Notes: a model not told the origin generated them from the sequence alone. Positions 13,937 through 29,265 are shown, counted from the stretch's first letter. The stretch: DNA of 64,000 nucleotides from Chrysomallon squamiferum (GCA_012295275.1 CM022670.1:25601744-25665743), one strand, 5' to 3'. A program made the numbers and translations.

Positions 13937-15296
13937 ATGAGCAGCCTAAGAGCCATTCGTCAGCCAGAAAACGTGAAGACACTAGCAACGCAGTATCGCC
14001 TGGCTATCACGCCCAAACGATCTGGATCAAAGACTGTAGACAGATCAAAGAACAAAGAAACTAACTTCCTGGATGAAGAGGTCGCAGAAAATACGGAAAC
14101 ATCCGAGAAGAAACGAAGTATCAGACGTTTTCGACTTTCAGAATTACTCGATGCTAACGATTTCAATTTTGATGGTAAAATACATTTTTCTTTCTTTTTT
14201 TCTCGTTTCTTTTTTTCTCATTATTTAGCGTTAGCAATAATAATAATAATAATAATTAAATAAATAATTTAAATTACGAAGTTTTATTATTTTGCAGATA
14301 CAGATGACGATATTTGCAGCCCGAAAGTTTACAAGGATCGCTCCCAGCTAACTTACGTATGTGCCTGTAAATACCTCAACGTGCACGTCAACAAGAATTT
14401 CTGCAAAAGTCTGCTATCAAACAAAGTAGTTATTCTGAACCAACGTCTCACGAGAAACGATGTGAAAGCTTGCGCAGTAGCATTACTAGTAAGAAGTTTC
14501 AAAGTCTTTACCAGTTCATGTAGTCTCTATCAAAAATGAACTATATCTTGATACACAATATGCACCGTACGTAATGACAAAATGTGATGAATAGCTACAT
14601 TTCGGAGACTGTATTTATGACTATAAATTACTTGTTATATATAAAACAAGCAATTTCATTTCGTTTTTTGTAATGTTTAGGACTGCAAGCTAAAATAAAT
14701 AACTTGTTACTGTGTTAATCCTGTCTTAAATTAGCTTTAGCCTGCTTAAGTCGAATGGCATAGCCTCGCTGAATTGTGTCACTCGTAACTTCGCAGAATA
14801 AAGCTGATCTCAGTTATTCCCAATATCTATATATATAGGTATGTATGTGTGAATATGTATATGTGTTTATTAGTGCGTGCGTGTTTGTGGGTTTTTTTCC
14901 CCTGGTATATGTGCGTGCGCGCGTACGTTCGTATGTGTATTAATAACATTTGGAATTAAATAAATATGACATTTTTAACAAGAAAAACGCCAGAGTGGAT
15001 ACACTGACTTTGGATGCCAACAACCTGGGTCACTATGGAGTAATTCAGATCGCAGAAATTTTGCCACACAAAGCAGAGATTCTTGAACTGGTAATACTAT
15101 ATCATTATTTTCTAAACTTTTTTTTTATTAGTTATCATTATAATTATTGCAAATGAGTGAATGTTCAATGATAAGAGCCCTAATGTTAGTTGGAAAGGGA
15201 TTTGTTTTTTTAATTTTTATAATTATTTAACACTTTTATAAAATAAAACTATGACATAATGCAAATACTATTTGAACATGTCCTAAACAAATTTAC

Positions 15297-15345
<49 letters not shown>

Positions 15346-17437
15346 TAGAATGTTCTGAATATATGTCCTTTTAAAATATTCTGCTGTTGGCATTATTTTT
15401 AATTAGACCAAATTAATGGTAATTACAGGTGAAGAGTAGTCAGTGGTTTTGAAAGATACGTACCTCAGCCCTATGATTTTTAATTATAATTACTATGTTC
15501 TTTAATATATATATATATAATACATTTCAGAATGTTATAAATAACGCAATTGGGTCTATAGGAGCTAAGGAACTTTGTAGAGTTTTGATGAACAATGTCA
15601 CCGTCAGAAAACTTGATCTTTCTGGTAAGTCTTCCTAACATTATCAAAAACAACCGTTACGTTGGCTAATATAAAATAGAGTGTTTTTTCTTCTTCTTCT
15701 TTAATATAACATAAATTCAATAAATACACAAATGACAATGGCAGTTAACATCACTATAGATTAATATATATATATTGTAATATATTACAATTTAATCAGA
15801 AAAAAACGTAAAAAACCCGATTTAGATCGTAAAGATGTAAAATATTACAATTTAATCGAACAAAAAAGAAAACTGAATATATTACAATTTAATGGAATGT
15901 AGAAAAAGGAAACTAACTACTCAACTACTTTGCAGCTGGGTAACAAAGCAATGCTAGTTTTGAAAGTATGTCTGAAAGATCGATTTAGATTTTGCTGTGT
16001 TATCATGCACGTAGACACAACACAGACAGACAAACATATATACCTTCCCGAGTCTCAGCCCTTGACTTCACACAATCTTTCATCGATAACAGACCTGCCA
16101 TCTTTTGCTTAGAGACAACTATTCGTTATTGCCTACGCCATTGTTTACGTATACAAGTAGAATACTTTTATTACTAAACTTGAACGTTGTTTGCTACAGG
16201 AAACGGTTTTGTAGACGGCGATGCAGAACACTTTCGAGATCTTATGGAGGTAAGCTTCTGAATCCAAAAAGTATGTTTGTATCACATTTTTGGGGTGGTT
16301 ATAGAATTTGAGTAAATCTGATTAAAAAAACAACAACATATACATATACATAAGTAAGAAAGATTTATTGTCAGATGTCGCTCTGTAGTCTAATTGTAAG
16401 TATTTATATTTTTAAAATTGTTCTTCCACTGAAAATATTCAAATTATTTTAAACTTTTGCAAAATGAAATAAAATGAAAAGACAAAAGTATTCATATTAT
16501 AGATAATTCTGAGATTGTTAGACGACAGCATGTATATAGTTATTATTTATTTTATTGTTGTTATATATATATATATATTTTTTATCAATCAAATGGTTAT
16601 CACTAATATGTTATTCATGCGCATGTCCATCTATCAGTTCGTCCATCCATCTGTTTGTCAGTGTATTATATCGTCTTTTCATCTCTCCGTCAGTCCATAA
16701 GAGCTTCCGTCCATCTATCAGTTTATTAATTCACTTATCCATCAGCCAGACCAGTCATCCATTCATCCAGTAAATACTTAAAAATAATTTTCTGTTTAGG
16801 AGAATCATGGTTTACGTCATCTTAATCTCAGTCACAATGATTTCGGAGAAAAAGGAGGGAAGTTGTTAGCTGAAGGAATAGGTGATATACAGAAAAGATT
16901 GATTTCTAATTTAAGTTTCTAAAGATTTGGAAAGAAAACGTAATAATATGAACAGTGGAAAAAATTATATCAAAACTAATGTAAACATTCACTGATAAAT
17001 ATATATACAATTGTAATTTAAAACTAGTACAAACAAATTGATTGTGTGTAATTCGTTTTTGAATTGATATTTATTACCACAGCTACTTTTTCAGTTACAG
17101 TAAATACAACAACGACATTAAACATTATTACTATCGTTACTGCTTCTAAAGTTACCACCACTACAACCACAAATACTCCTTTCAAAATTACTATTACTTC
17201 TAACACCACTACTACTGCTGCGGCTATTGTTGTTGTTGCTAATGCCGCTGCTGTTTTTGTTATTGTTATTATTATTATGTTGTAGCCAGTAATGACTTTT
17301 TGCAAATCTTGGATCTGAGCTGGAATCATCTACGACTTGGCGGTGCAGTGGCTATTGGAAAAAGCGTTGAGGTCTTTATAATTTTATTTTGTTCTCCAGT
17401 TACCTAACGCTTTGTGCCAACGATCCACATAAAACAA

Positions 17438-17505
<68 letters not shown>

Positions 17506-17527
17506 TTATCTCAAAATGTTATTATTA

Positions 17528-17586
<59 letters not shown>

Positions 17587-19565
17587 GGAAAATCAGTTCT
17601 TGGAAAGATTACATCTTGGGTGGAATGGCTTTCACGTGCGGGGCTGTGCTGCTTTGGGCGAATCTTTGAAAACAAACAGCTGCCTGACGCACCTAGATCT
17701 CACCTGCAACCGAGTGAACGAAGTCAGTTTATCACAGATTCTAAAAGGACTCATAGAAAACACTACCCTGAGAGTTCTAAATGTCAGTACATTTCATCTT
17801 TTAAATTAGTTTTCAATTCTTACTAAAACGGTACTGATAAACGTCAATATATATATACACACACCCATAATACTAATAAAAATACAGTTAAGCAAATATA
17901 ATAATAATAATAATAATAGTTGGTATTATTGCTGTTGTCGTTTTTTTCCTTTTCTTTTTTTTTTTTTTTTTTTTTTTTTTTGATGCTGCTGATTCTAAGT
18001 TATAATCATTACTTTACAATTCAAGTTTTACTTAGTATTAATTAACGCAATGCAAACATACAGTAGTTGATAATTGTGTTTTCAGTTACCGCTAAATCCG
18101 CTGTACCCTGCCGGAGCGTTGACGCTGCTTAAAGTGTTAGACAAGTACGACACCATTGCGATTACTGACGTCGCTCTAGGAGTGAGTTGAAGTAGTTGAG
18201 TGATTAATGTAAATGTAAAATATTTTTATTTGTTTATTTATAAAACGTAAACAGTTAAAATAAAATAAATATCATTATAGATACATATTTAAGAAAACTA
18301 TACATTTAAAAAAGAAACTAAAAAAACTACAAAAACAATATTTTAGCCCCATTCATGGAATACTAAATTGCATAAGCCTTAATAATTCAAAGTCATATTC
18401 TCGCTTGTCAATCTAATACATCCATATCTACTCTCTTTCTTTCTCTCTCTCTCTCACACACCCACACACGTACACACACACACACTCATTGAAAAGAACA
18501 TGTGTTTGTCTGCTATATTTCTTAAAAAAAGCTATTAATGTTTTGTTTGTATATTGTGGTAAATAATATGATAATATTTACAATTAGTTTATCAAAGCAA
18601 ACGCTTTTACTGGGCCATTTTCTTCAACGTCCTCAGAATCAAACAGTTACGGAAGAATTCATATCCCTTTTGTCAACACTTAAAGAAAAGAGAGATTTAG
18701 ACGTGACCTACGGACATGTACTTCATAAACCAATATCGATGTCGGAAACGCAAGACGATTTTGACAGGGAGGGAGAGAAAACTGTCGAGGACTTGATCTC
18801 TGAGAACCCTATTCTCGTGCTTATGGAGTATGCGCGGCAGCAGAACTTCAGGCTTATCGACGTGTTTAAAACAATGGATGTTGACCAGAGCGGAACATTA
18901 ACAAAACAAGAGTTTAAAACTGGCTTACAGGTATAATTAAATTTATTTACTTATTATTAAATTCCTGCTTAATTAATTAATTTATTTTTCGATTTAATTA
19001 AAAGAACTGATTAATTCATTTATTTATTTTTAATTTATTAATCTATTATATTTTATTATTTATGACTCTGCGTATTTTATTTTATATTATTTATTTATTT
19101 TTCATTTATATAATGTTTATTCTCGTTCTGTCGATTTTCAATGAAGGGACGTAACTCGTGAAAACATGTCATTCGATTACGTTTATCAGTATAAATGTTT
19201 CTGCTGTTACAGAACGTAGACATTGTACTTCCTGACGCTGCTCTTGAAAGCCTCATCGATGGTCTAGATAAAGACAAGAGTGGATCAGTCGACTTCAGGT
19301 ATTAATACGCACAAAGACTCATCGGTAAACATACAAACATACACACCTACACGTACATGCACAAGCAAGTTACATACGTTCTTGCATTTACACAAATGCA
19401 GCTACAGATCGAGGATCCCTTATCCGAAATTCCGAAATCCGAAAATTTCCGAAATACGATTGTTTTTTTTCTTTTTTTCTTTCTTGAGCAGCAGAAACAA
19501 TGGTACTTCATTGTTAAGGATTGTTTACTTTATTTTACGCACAAAAAATTATTAAATATGTTATA

Positions 19566-19599
<34 letters not shown>

Positions 19600-20127
19600 T
19601 GCAGACTGTGTGCATAACTGTGTACGAAATATAAATCGCATTCATGTTTTGACTTAGATCCTATACTCAGGCTTTCTCGATATTTTCAAAATCCTAAACA
19701 CCGCCAGTCCCAGGTATTTCGGATAAATCGTTCTCAACCTATATATAAATATGCATACACACAAATACACACAGCCTTATACAGTACATACGTACTAACC
19801 AATATAAATAATTATTACGTAGAAAAAAACATCATTATATACAGCTGTGCCTATATGTATTTATATATTTGAAACGATCCGCATTTTCAGTTATGTCGTA
19901 AATGTGAACACACCAACAACATATGTAGGATACTTATACGTTTCTGTGTGTATGTTTTTATATATATATTACATTTTTTTAGTGAACTAGTTTCTGGTCA
20001 CAAACTCTACAAATCGATGGTTAAAGAATCGGTGTTTGCAGGCTCTCTAGAACGCTCACAAATTGGACAGATTGCTGATAAAATTAGAATGGTTATGAAA
20101 AAGAGTTTCATTATGAGAAACTTTTGA
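13937..20127 (+). CDS. LRRC74: Leucine-rich repeat protein with two EF-hands, LRRC74-like
   Basis: Twelve coding exons, all consistent in phase: 13937-14174, 14298-14488, 14983-15090, 15531-15624, 16200-16249, 16800-16881, 17286-17371, 17588-17782, 18086-18181, 18637-18930, 19213-19298, 19983-20127; about 554 residues. A basic/acidic N-terminal region of about 90 residues leads to a segment containing CKYLNVHV. Ribonuclease-inhibitor-type LRRs follow, with LDLS/LTLDANN/LDLSWNHL cores. Near the C terminus are two canonical EF-hand loops (DVDQSGTLTKQE and DKDKSGSVDFSE) with all calcium ligands present. This order matches the LRRC74A/B family, whose biochemical role is poorly known; it is probably an intracellular, calcium-responsive scaffold. 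No signal peptide. The donor after exon 7 (GAG|gtcttt) is weak but the phase holds. An AATAAA at 20465-20470 is a plausible poly(A) signal. Upstream noncoding exons may exist. Confidence 0.85.
17441..17586 (+). repeat. (CA)n and (TTA)n microsatellites in the LRR gene intron
   Basis: A CA run at 17441-17503 and a TTA run at about 17519-17586 lie in intron 7. The TTA run ends directly at the acceptor of exon 8 (tatag|GAA), so it serves as that exon's pyrimidine-rich upstream tract. Confidence 0.9.
19405..19740 (+). mobile_element. Tigger/pogo-like MITE in the last intron of the LRR gene
   Basis: Starts CAGATCGAGGATCCCTTAT after a TA and ends ...GGATAAATCGTTCTCAACCT before AT. The reverse complement of the right end (AGGTTGAGAACG...TTATCCGAAAT) mirrors the left end, so imperfect terminal inverted repeats with TTATCCGAAAT cores are present. 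About 336 bp, with an internal A-run of about 30 and no transposase. It lies wholly inside intron 11. Confidence 0.65.
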
Positions 20128-20622
20128 AAACAGTACAAAGAATCAGTTAGGATCAATTCTGTATGAAGATACAGTCACTTAACCATTCAGAATTATTTGA
20201 AGAATTATGGTTATAAGATCGATTCTATAGTTCAGTACCTATGCTTGAATGTTCCTGTAAGTATGAGTACATTTTTATATATGCCTGTTTATGTGTGTCT
20301 GTGTGTATGTGTTTGTGTGTTTGTTTTTGTTTGTGTATATGTGTGTGTATATGTGTGGGTGTGTGTGTAAGTAAGTAAGTAAGTAAGTATGCTCATGTCC
20401 ATATGTGCTTATCTGTCACAAATTCTGATTAATCTGTCAGATTAGCACCAAGATGGAACATTTAAATAAAAATTGTAAAACATTTTCTGGTTTGATTTGT
20501 TTTCTTTATGTTCTTCGTTTACAGTTATATCTGTTTAAATTATTATAATTATTACTAAAGTTGCTAGATTGTGCCGCACGGTGCACTCTACCAGACTTCT
20601 TTTATATACATCAGCAGCTATT

Positions 20623-20775
20623 ATGACTACTTTTCTGAATCGGTGCCCGCCCTTCTTCAGCTCCTGGAAGTCCTTCACGACCGTCTCGAAGAACAAGGAA
20701 GTACTCAATAAACCTACAGCAGCTGAGGAAAACTACCTGGACAACTACAACAACTCTCCTGAAGAAGCGCTATGA
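20623..20775 (+). CDS. Short unassigned open frame, possible exon or pseudogene fragment
   Basis: An ATG at 20623 opens a frame of about 50 residues with non-repetitive, mixed composition (C-P-P-F-F-S-S-W near the start, several acidic residues at the end). Local base composition is less AT-biased than the flanks. No family is recognised, no splice partner was found, and there is no clear promoter. It may be an isolated exon, a decayed gene fragment or chance. Confidence 0.2.
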   Translation: MTTFLNRCPPFFSSWKSFTTVSKNKEVLNKPTAAEENYLDNYNNSPEEAL

Positions 20776-21051
20776 CTCAAGAAGTGATCTTCAGAGAACA
20801 GTATCATTCATAGTCACTGCTGGCCTTGACGTGTAGTCAACAAGCGCTCGAAAAAGAAAAAAAAAATTAAAATGTGCTTATACATTTCTTTTTTAAACAT
20901 AAAACAGTATTTTTTCTTATATTTACAAACACACACGCGCAGAAATACAAAACATGCACGGTTATTATTTCTAAACGAGTAGTAAAAATTAACTACCATA
21001 CCAAAACAGAAATTATCCGTTCCAGAATTTTAATGACAGTAACAACAACAA

Positions 21052-21083
<32 letters not shown>

Positions 21084-21217
21084 ACAACAACAACAATAAT
21101 AATAATAGTAATAAATAAATAAATAATAAATAAATAAATAATCATTTAATGCCGAAAGATTTAATTTATAACTGCATACTAAATTTTTGAATGAAATTAT
21201 CGAAATCAAAATATTAA

Positions 21218-21260
<43 letters not shown>

Positions 21261-21858
21261 GTACAAACCACTGAACGAATTTCAGTACTTGTATGAATGT
21301 AAGATTATCTGCCACTGTAATTTATATTTTAAATTGCGTATATTTATAAAAACATGGGATATTTTTTCCCATTCGGAATAAAATAAAGATAATTATATAA
21401 ATAAATACGTATTAAAAAAAGAGAAACAATTGTCTGACGTCATCTCTTTGAAATAAATAGCTCGAAGATCATAACAACGGTCATTTGAATTGCAGACGTC
21501 GACGTCTAAACACGACTATCATCAAGAACTGTAGTTCAGAATTTAAGCTATATTTTCACAGTGTTAAAGATTAAAAGATGGTTACGAGACAAAACTGAGT
21601 TTTGAACAATTAATGAAATCAATAGTTTATTTCTTTAAAAATAGAAATTGTAAAAAATTGTCTAAATTCTTATGAAAACCTAAATCGAAACAATATGAAT
21701 AAAAGGTAAAATTAATTCTCAGAGAGCGCGTCCACTCGCAATGATGACAACAGAGAAGCTGCACTGCGGAAAGAATCAGTCACTCGTCAGCGATACTGTT
21801 CGAAATGAGGAAACAAGGAAGGAAGCGGGCAGAATTACTCACCTCTTGAAGCATCGGT

Positions 21859-21910
<52 letters not shown>

Positions 21911-22138
21911 TGTTATTTTTATACACACTGGAAACAACATCTTGTTCTTGAATATCCTGTGTGTGCATATGTGTATGTAGTATACGTTGTTTATATATGC
22001 ATTTTTGCATACACAAATATATACGTGTGTGCGTGTGTGGGTGCATATGTGTCTGGGTGAAAAAGAAATATATGTACGTATGTATGAAAGTCTATGAGGT
22101 ATGTACGTGTATGTTTATATTTGTTTACATATATATAT

Positions 22139-22169
<31 letters not shown>

Positions 22170-22580
22170 GATAGATAGATAGATATAGATATATAGATAT
22201 ATATATACACACATACACAGACACACACACGCGCACACACAATTAGATACAAACACGCACATTCAAACAAATACAGAGAAAGTCAAACAAAAACGCATTA
22301 CATACAAAAACACGTAAACACAAAAAACATGCAGGGCTCATTGAAACCTTTACAGGGAACATCCATCTTATTTTGTTTATATAACTGTGTGTGTAAGTAT
22401 TCGTTTACACACATACATACATATAGGTTCACGTATACAATAAAAAACAAAACAATAATGAACATGTACAAACTATCCACAGACACATTATATACAAAAA
22501 TCAAAAATCAAAAACAACAACAACAGAAAAGGAAAACACATAAAAATAAAAATACATGCTGCAAAAGCACGTACACACAA

Positions 22581-22687
<107 letters not shown>

Positions 22688-23023
22688 ACATATACAAGAA
22701 ACCAATATAATGCATATACAGGTACAAGAATAAAGAAACATAAATTTTCTACATACAGTTACATACATATACACAGACGTAAATTCATAAACATATGTAC
22801 AAACAGAAATATCTTACTTACTTGTACACAAACGGACGTACATATGTAATATAAAATAGTTTTATATATACATAAAGATGTAAACATGTTCACACTTAAA
22901 ATATGTATACATATATTAAAATACAGTCATACATACAGATATAAATGTACATTGAAAGAGAGAAACCAAAAAGATTGACAAGGCACACACATACACAAGC
23001 ACGCACACACACACACACACAAA

Positions 23024-23062
<39 letters not shown>

Positions 23063-24049
23063 ACGGGACTAGTCAGCAGATCTGATTACAAGATTATGGC
23101 TGCTTGCATTCTTTTCTGGATCTTTTCGCCAACCGCCGGGGATAGAGATTTTCCTTGATTTATTATTATTATTATTCTGTGGTTGTTGTTTTTATAGTTA
23201 CTAATATTATTGTTGTTATTAGTGTTGTTAATGTTATAATTATTGTTGTTATTATTACTGTTATTGTTGTTGTTGTTGTTGTTGTTGTTGTATTTATGTT
23301 GCTGTTGATGTTGTTGTATTATTGACAAATCCTAAGTTAACAAAATGATGCAGCGCAACTTCTTTAGAGAGTGAAACATTCCTACACCCTCTTTTATGTC
23401 TGATAACAGTTATTTTTATTTTACGTTAAGTACGTATGAAACATGTTAATAACATAACAAACCTTGACAACCATCAAACTTTGACATCAAAATAAACAAT
23501 AATAAATGAAATAAATAAATAAGCAAACAAATGGAGCTTCAACGGGTGAAATCACTGATACATTTATGCATTCTTCTTATTCGACAATAAACAACACTTT
23601 ATCGACTTGTTTATCCATTTATCCCCGTCTGAATTTTTAAAACATGCACTTCTGCTTCATATGTTTGTACCCCACTCTGTTTTTTTTTTTTTTTTTTAAC
23701 CTTGCATGTTTCATCTCGAGGCGATATAAAGTTCATGCCATTGATAAACTGTCCCTCCTGTTGTTAAAAACGTCCCCCCTGTTGTTAAAAACGTTCGCGG
23801 GTTCTCAGGGTTAACGTACGCACGGACTAACGATGCCACGTTTTGATCACTGAAGAACGACATGGATCGGAAACCCTGCTGCGCAAAAAGCCTGTTCGGA
23901 CTTCAGTAAAAGGTCATAATACCATTTAAACATTTTAGAATCATCTACGAAGAAGATAAACAATAAAATGATAATCCTTTATTCTTCTCGTTTTCTAAAA
24001 TGTTAATCCTTCGTATAGGGACACAGTGAGTAATAAAACAGTATTTGCT

Positions 24050-24056
24050 TTATAAG
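24050..24056 (+). promoter_or_regulatory. TATA-like box of Spatzle-like gene A
   Basis: 'ttataag' lies about 80 bases upstream of the ATG at 24131, the position seen in the other cluster genes. Confidence 0.45.
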
Positions 24057-24130
24057 AGTGAGTTTTCATCTTTGTTCATCAGACTCATTATTCAGAAGTT
24101 GATTATGATCAGATCGTCATATACAGCTAA

Positions 24131-25296
24131 AATGAAGGTAAGATTCTGAAAAAATAGAATTGTTTCTTTCTTTCTTTCTTTATCCCTCTGTCTTTTTATT
24201 TTCTTGATCTTCTTTTTCTTCTTCATCTTATTATTGTTATTATTATGAACTAATGATTTCAATAAGTTATGTTTGTGTGCATATTATTTCCTTAATAATG
24301 ATCAGCCTACTCAAAATAATAAATATCATTTAACAATCATATCGCCTTCAAAAATCGTTTTCTTACCTTTTTTATATTTTTTAGTTTGTTTTGTCTTTAT
24401 ATGAATAATACTTCTTTGCTGGATATCTTTATTTTATATATGTCAGTAACTTAAATAAAAGATATATACAATTGTATTAATAATGCGTTTGTTGAAAAAA
24501 ACTATCTATATCAAAAATACGACTTTAATATGAATTTATATGAATAACCAATTTCTGAAAACATATCATTAATATATCTATGTATATATACCATTTATAT
24601 CAATACAAGTCTTTAGCATATACCGTTTATATCAGAAATCTATAAATGCTATGATACATAGTTTTGTAAAAATCATTATAATTTCCATTCTTTATGTACT
24701 AGTAGAGTCACTCCTAAAGAAAGAAAAATACATTTTACGGTTATTATTAACTACTGTATATTTTAAATACATATGTGTTTTAAAATATTTATATCATTAT
24801 ATATAGTTGTTAATGGTTTCAATAGGTCGCCTTTTAGCAGGTAATTTTGTTTCACAAGTGACATATGTACGTATTCTGAAAGGGCACAATAATATGTTTC
24901 AATAAATTTGTGTACAAACATCTAAATATTGTCTTTGAATTTCACTTAAAAAACACACTAACTTTTGTTCCAACAGTATTTGACTGAAATGTTGATTAGT
25001 AGATAACTGTATGCATTACGTACAGTAAGCTTCGTGGAGACGGCGACTCATACTGATAGGCACATAGGTGGATACAAATATATATGAATAATATAAAAAT
25101 ATAAAGATATCTTGACAGATAATCAACGAGTTATCAGCAACTAACAATAATAAAATAATATTAAGGAAAACTGAATTTGAAAATAAATAATAAATAAATA
25201 AACAGTAAGACGCGGGTGAATTAACAATAGATTGACTGTAAAGAAGGACAGAAAAGGTACGCATATATAAACAAATAAGAAAGAAAGAATGAAAGT

Positions 25297-25327
<31 letters not shown>

Positions 25328-25335
25328 TACACACA

Positions 25336-25391
<56 letters not shown>

Positions 25392-26809
25392 AAAACAAAC
25401 ATTTTCTTTTGTTTTTTCAGACTGCCAAACTCGTATCAGTTTTACTATGCATGGTTTTCTGCGTGTCTCATGCGGCTCCTCCGGGACATCAGTTTCCCAA
25501 TTTTCCTTTCATAGACGGCTTCCACAACCACCAAAACATACAAACACCACCAGCGAATTACCAGAACCTCGGCGGTTTCTACAACCACTTCTATGGTGGA
25601 GGCTTTCCTTTTCCTCCATACGCACCCCACCCCACTCATCCCCACATACCACCCGTACAGAATTTATGTGTACCTCCACCAGATCCTTCCGCAATCTTCA
25701 ACGTGACGACAGTTAACATCGGATACCCAACGTATGTGATCAGTATAGTTTTGTTTGTATAACTACTGTGTTATGTTATTAAAATAAAATAGTTCTTAAT
25801 GTCCTTCAAATTTCAATTATTACTACTATTATTATTATTATTGTTATTATTATTATTATTATCGTTTTCATTACTACTACTACTACTACTACTGAAACTA
25901 TTATCATCATCATCATTATTGTTATTATTATTATTATTATGTATATATTTACTTACTTACTTACTTATTAGTTTATTAATTAATTAATTAATTTACTGTA
26001 TTTTTCATTTTCTTTCTTTATTTATTTATATTTGTTTTTACAGTTTGTTGATCGCTGCTGAGAGAAATAGAAGACTCGATCTTGCCTTTTTCAGTCAAAT
26101 CACAACCACGCCAATTCCAAGAACTTACGTTGTGTAAGTCAGTTTAATGTACTGGAATAGTCAGAATCATATTAGTGCTCTTATAAAACAGTTATTCAAG
26201 TAATTTTTGAATGTTTAACCTCCTATTTTGTCATACAGTCATTTGATAACAATTTCACATTTTCTGTAGCGACAATACTTTAAGCTGCCCAGCCACAATG
26301 GGTCGTTTGTCCGGGTTCAGAAAATACAATGGCAGATGCTGGATTCTTCAAGACCTTCACGATATCGACATTGCAAGATGCACGTAAGTTACATCTAATT
26401 ATACCGTTTAAAATGTATTTTAAAAACCTGGCAATTTGATTCACTATTATAATAATATATGTTTAATTTTACAATTTAATAAATATAACATTATTACAAA
26501 TGTCTTATTCTGAAAGGAATTATTTCACGATTAAACTGATCTCACTTACGTTTTACTTTACACTCTCTATACATCTAAATGCTAATATATCATCTATTTT
26601 TTTTTTCTTTCCTTTCACCCAGCCAACCTTATTGCCAGGGTTGTAGCCAGAGCAATACAAGATACAGTCGTCACATGTGCTGGGACCACTATGAGAGAAT
26701 CCAGGTGTGGGCGTTCTGTGAGGCAAACAACAGTCCCCTTGGCCAGATCGCCAGAGAAGAAATCTTTGTTCCAAAATACTGTGCGTGCAAGAAAGTTCAG
26801 TGTTACTAA
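24131..26809 (+). CDS. Spatzle-like gene A: secreted cystine-knot protein with His/Pro/Phe-rich N-terminal segment
   Basis: Exons 24131-24136 (Met-Lys only), 25421-25731, 26044-26133, 26270-26383 and 26623-26809; about 235 residues. Exon 2 supplies the hydrophobic signal core (LVSVLLCMVFCVSHA). A His/Asn/Pro/Phe/Gly/Tyr-rich region follows, ending in a conserved 'C..., then GYP' block. Exons 4-5 encode the cysteine-rich domain (residues about 139-235): GRCWILQ, CTQPYCQGC, CWDHY, WAFCE, VPKYCACKKVQC. Phases are 0 after exon 1 and 2 after exons 2, 3 and 4, exactly as in genes B, C, D and F. The cysteine spacing and the terminal C-x-C fit a Spatzle/neurotrophin-type knot, ligands that bind Toll-family receptors; this is a fold inference from pattern. 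Likely a secreted disulfide-linked protein. No obvious furin site. Confidence 0.8.
25288..25392 (+). repeat. (CA)n/(TA)n microsatellite in intron 1 of gene A
   Basis: CA repeat of about 90 bases followed by a short TA run. It ends about 30 bases before the exon 2 acceptor. Confidence 0.9.
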
Positions 26810-28146
26810 AATACAAAGACTTTATTGTTATTGTTTCTTTCATACGTAGTTTAGTCTTTTTCTTACTTATGTATAAAACAAACATCACTGTTGTTATTGT
26901 ATCTTGACAAATAGTTTTAAATTGGATATATACACAAAAAAAAAGACCATTCTGTACCAGTATTTAATTTGTACTGATCGATAATTGTCAAAAATTATTC
27001 AAATACTATTCGTACCAATTGCAATTATTTAATTTATAGATAAAGAGAATAGAAATATATCGATAATTGTCAATTAAAATGGTTTTGTAATGAATTAAAA
27101 CAAAACATGAATACATTAAAATATAGTTTCTAAGATATTTATTAAGTAGACTTTATAATTTCGATTGAAACATATTAAATATACTGTATCAATGAATATG
27201 TAACGTGCTTTGTATTATTCAGTTTTTGGAAAACATTTATATTATATTAACGTGTTTCATCACCCCTGTAAAAAAAGTTTATATTTTATTTTGAAATAAA
27301 TTCATTAAATGAACAGTTGTTTATGTAACACACTGCATTCGTTTTTCATGTTGATTATTTTAATGACACTTCAGTTTTGTATGATTTCAGAAATTTGTGT
27401 GTTTGAATGCACGTTCCTTGTATTTGTATTTCTTTTGTACTTGTTTATGCAAAGGCAAAATAAAGTTTTGCAGAAATTTGCTGTATTTTTTGTTCTTTTT
27501 AAAATGATTATAATGATTTTGTAAAGTATGTTTGTAATTGTTTTCATTGATATTATCTGTACTAAAAGTAGATCTTCTGAAGCAAAAAAAAAAAAAAAAT
27601 AAAATAAAAAAATAAAGAAAAAATACTATAATAATAATAATAATAATAAAAAATAATAATAATAATAAAAAAAATTAATTAAAGAAAAAGTTAAAAAAAA
27701 AAAAATAAATAAAGACAAAACATAATTAACTCAACATACAAGTTATTAATATATTCACGTAGTTCGAAGACTGCGGTTTACCCTTTCTCCTTCTCTTTAC
27801 AAAATAAACAACAACACAGTCACATACACAAACACACATACAAACAAACACAACATTCTCTCTCGGTCTACCTGATGTAAGTTATTTTTGAGTTAACTTA
27901 AACGACTCTTGATAATAAAATGAAGATATATCATGAAATGCCAAACCGAGTTTGCTATGATATGTTTTATTAGTTTTTTAAAACCTGACATAAAATTCGA
28001 AAATATTTCAAAACTTTACCTGCTGTGAAAACATGTCATTGGGAAACTCAGTCTGTAACTGGCTCTGTTTCGGTCTCTTTCTCTTTCTCTCTTTCTCTCT
28101 GCATATATCTCTTTATATCTTGAACTATTTCTATCTGAATGCATCT

Positions 28147-28240
<94 letters not shown>

Positions 28241-28262
28241 CCACTCTCTCTCTCCATTTCTG

Positions 28263-28348
<86 letters not shown>

Positions 28349-29175
28349 GTCTCCCACTCTCTCTCTCCATTTCTGAAAACAAACGAACATATCACACTGT
28401 AATTGTCATTTTAAATTATACTTTTCAATTATATTTATTAAAACGAAACACATGTTCAAACATTTTAATGCCAATAACTAAATAAACAGAACACAGTGAC
28501 AGCAATAAAGATCGATTTTCCTAAAATATTAGGATGAGCAGTTATAAATTAACAATTACAGCCTTTGTTTCTGTCCATTAGTGATTCCACTGTCTAATTA
28601 ATTAAACAAAAATACATATATAAAACTAATTATGCTATTTCAACAGTACATTACATTCGATTGATCAGACTATGTGAAACTCGTTAGACTCCCATATTGT
28701 ACGTATAGAGAGACAGTTAAGTGATCATAATCATAAGTTTCTCGTAATCATACACCAGGCGGCTGCAGCTTTGCAGCACGAATTTTATAATATAATTTTA
28801 CTTTACGTCACATACACAACAAAAACAAACAAAAACAAAGCTGTTTAAACACAACTGCACGACACCGGCTATTTCTACATCTAGTCATATCACCTCATTC
28901 TATTACAAATTTTCTTTTGTGAGCAATGGTTTTGTATTCTGCTTGAATATTTATGAAATTATAATAGAAAATAATAAAACCACAGGTAATATTTCGATAG
29001 ATATCTTAGTTGAGAAACAACAGGTTATGAAAATTTAATTATACTAGTTTTATTAACAGCCAACAAGCAGCTGTGGTTAAGTCATCGAGCATCAGACATG
29101 AACGTATTTTGATTGATACTTTCCTTACCCGAAATTAAATATGGATGTGTTTATTTTTGCTTTGTGTCTTTGTAT

Positions 29176-29265
<90 letters not shown>

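Noticed and set aside
17024-17329. Thr/Ile or Val/Ala-rich frames around 17.1-17.3 kb
   Set aside because: They arise from ACT/ACA/GTT-type triplet sequence in intron 6 of the LRR gene. The real exon 7 (17286-17371) is in another reading frame.
21741-21845. Possible exon before the GT microsatellite (also a minus-strand ATG with a gtgagt donor)
   Set aside because: Composition is mildly exon-like, but no partner exon, motif or consistent frame was found on either strand.
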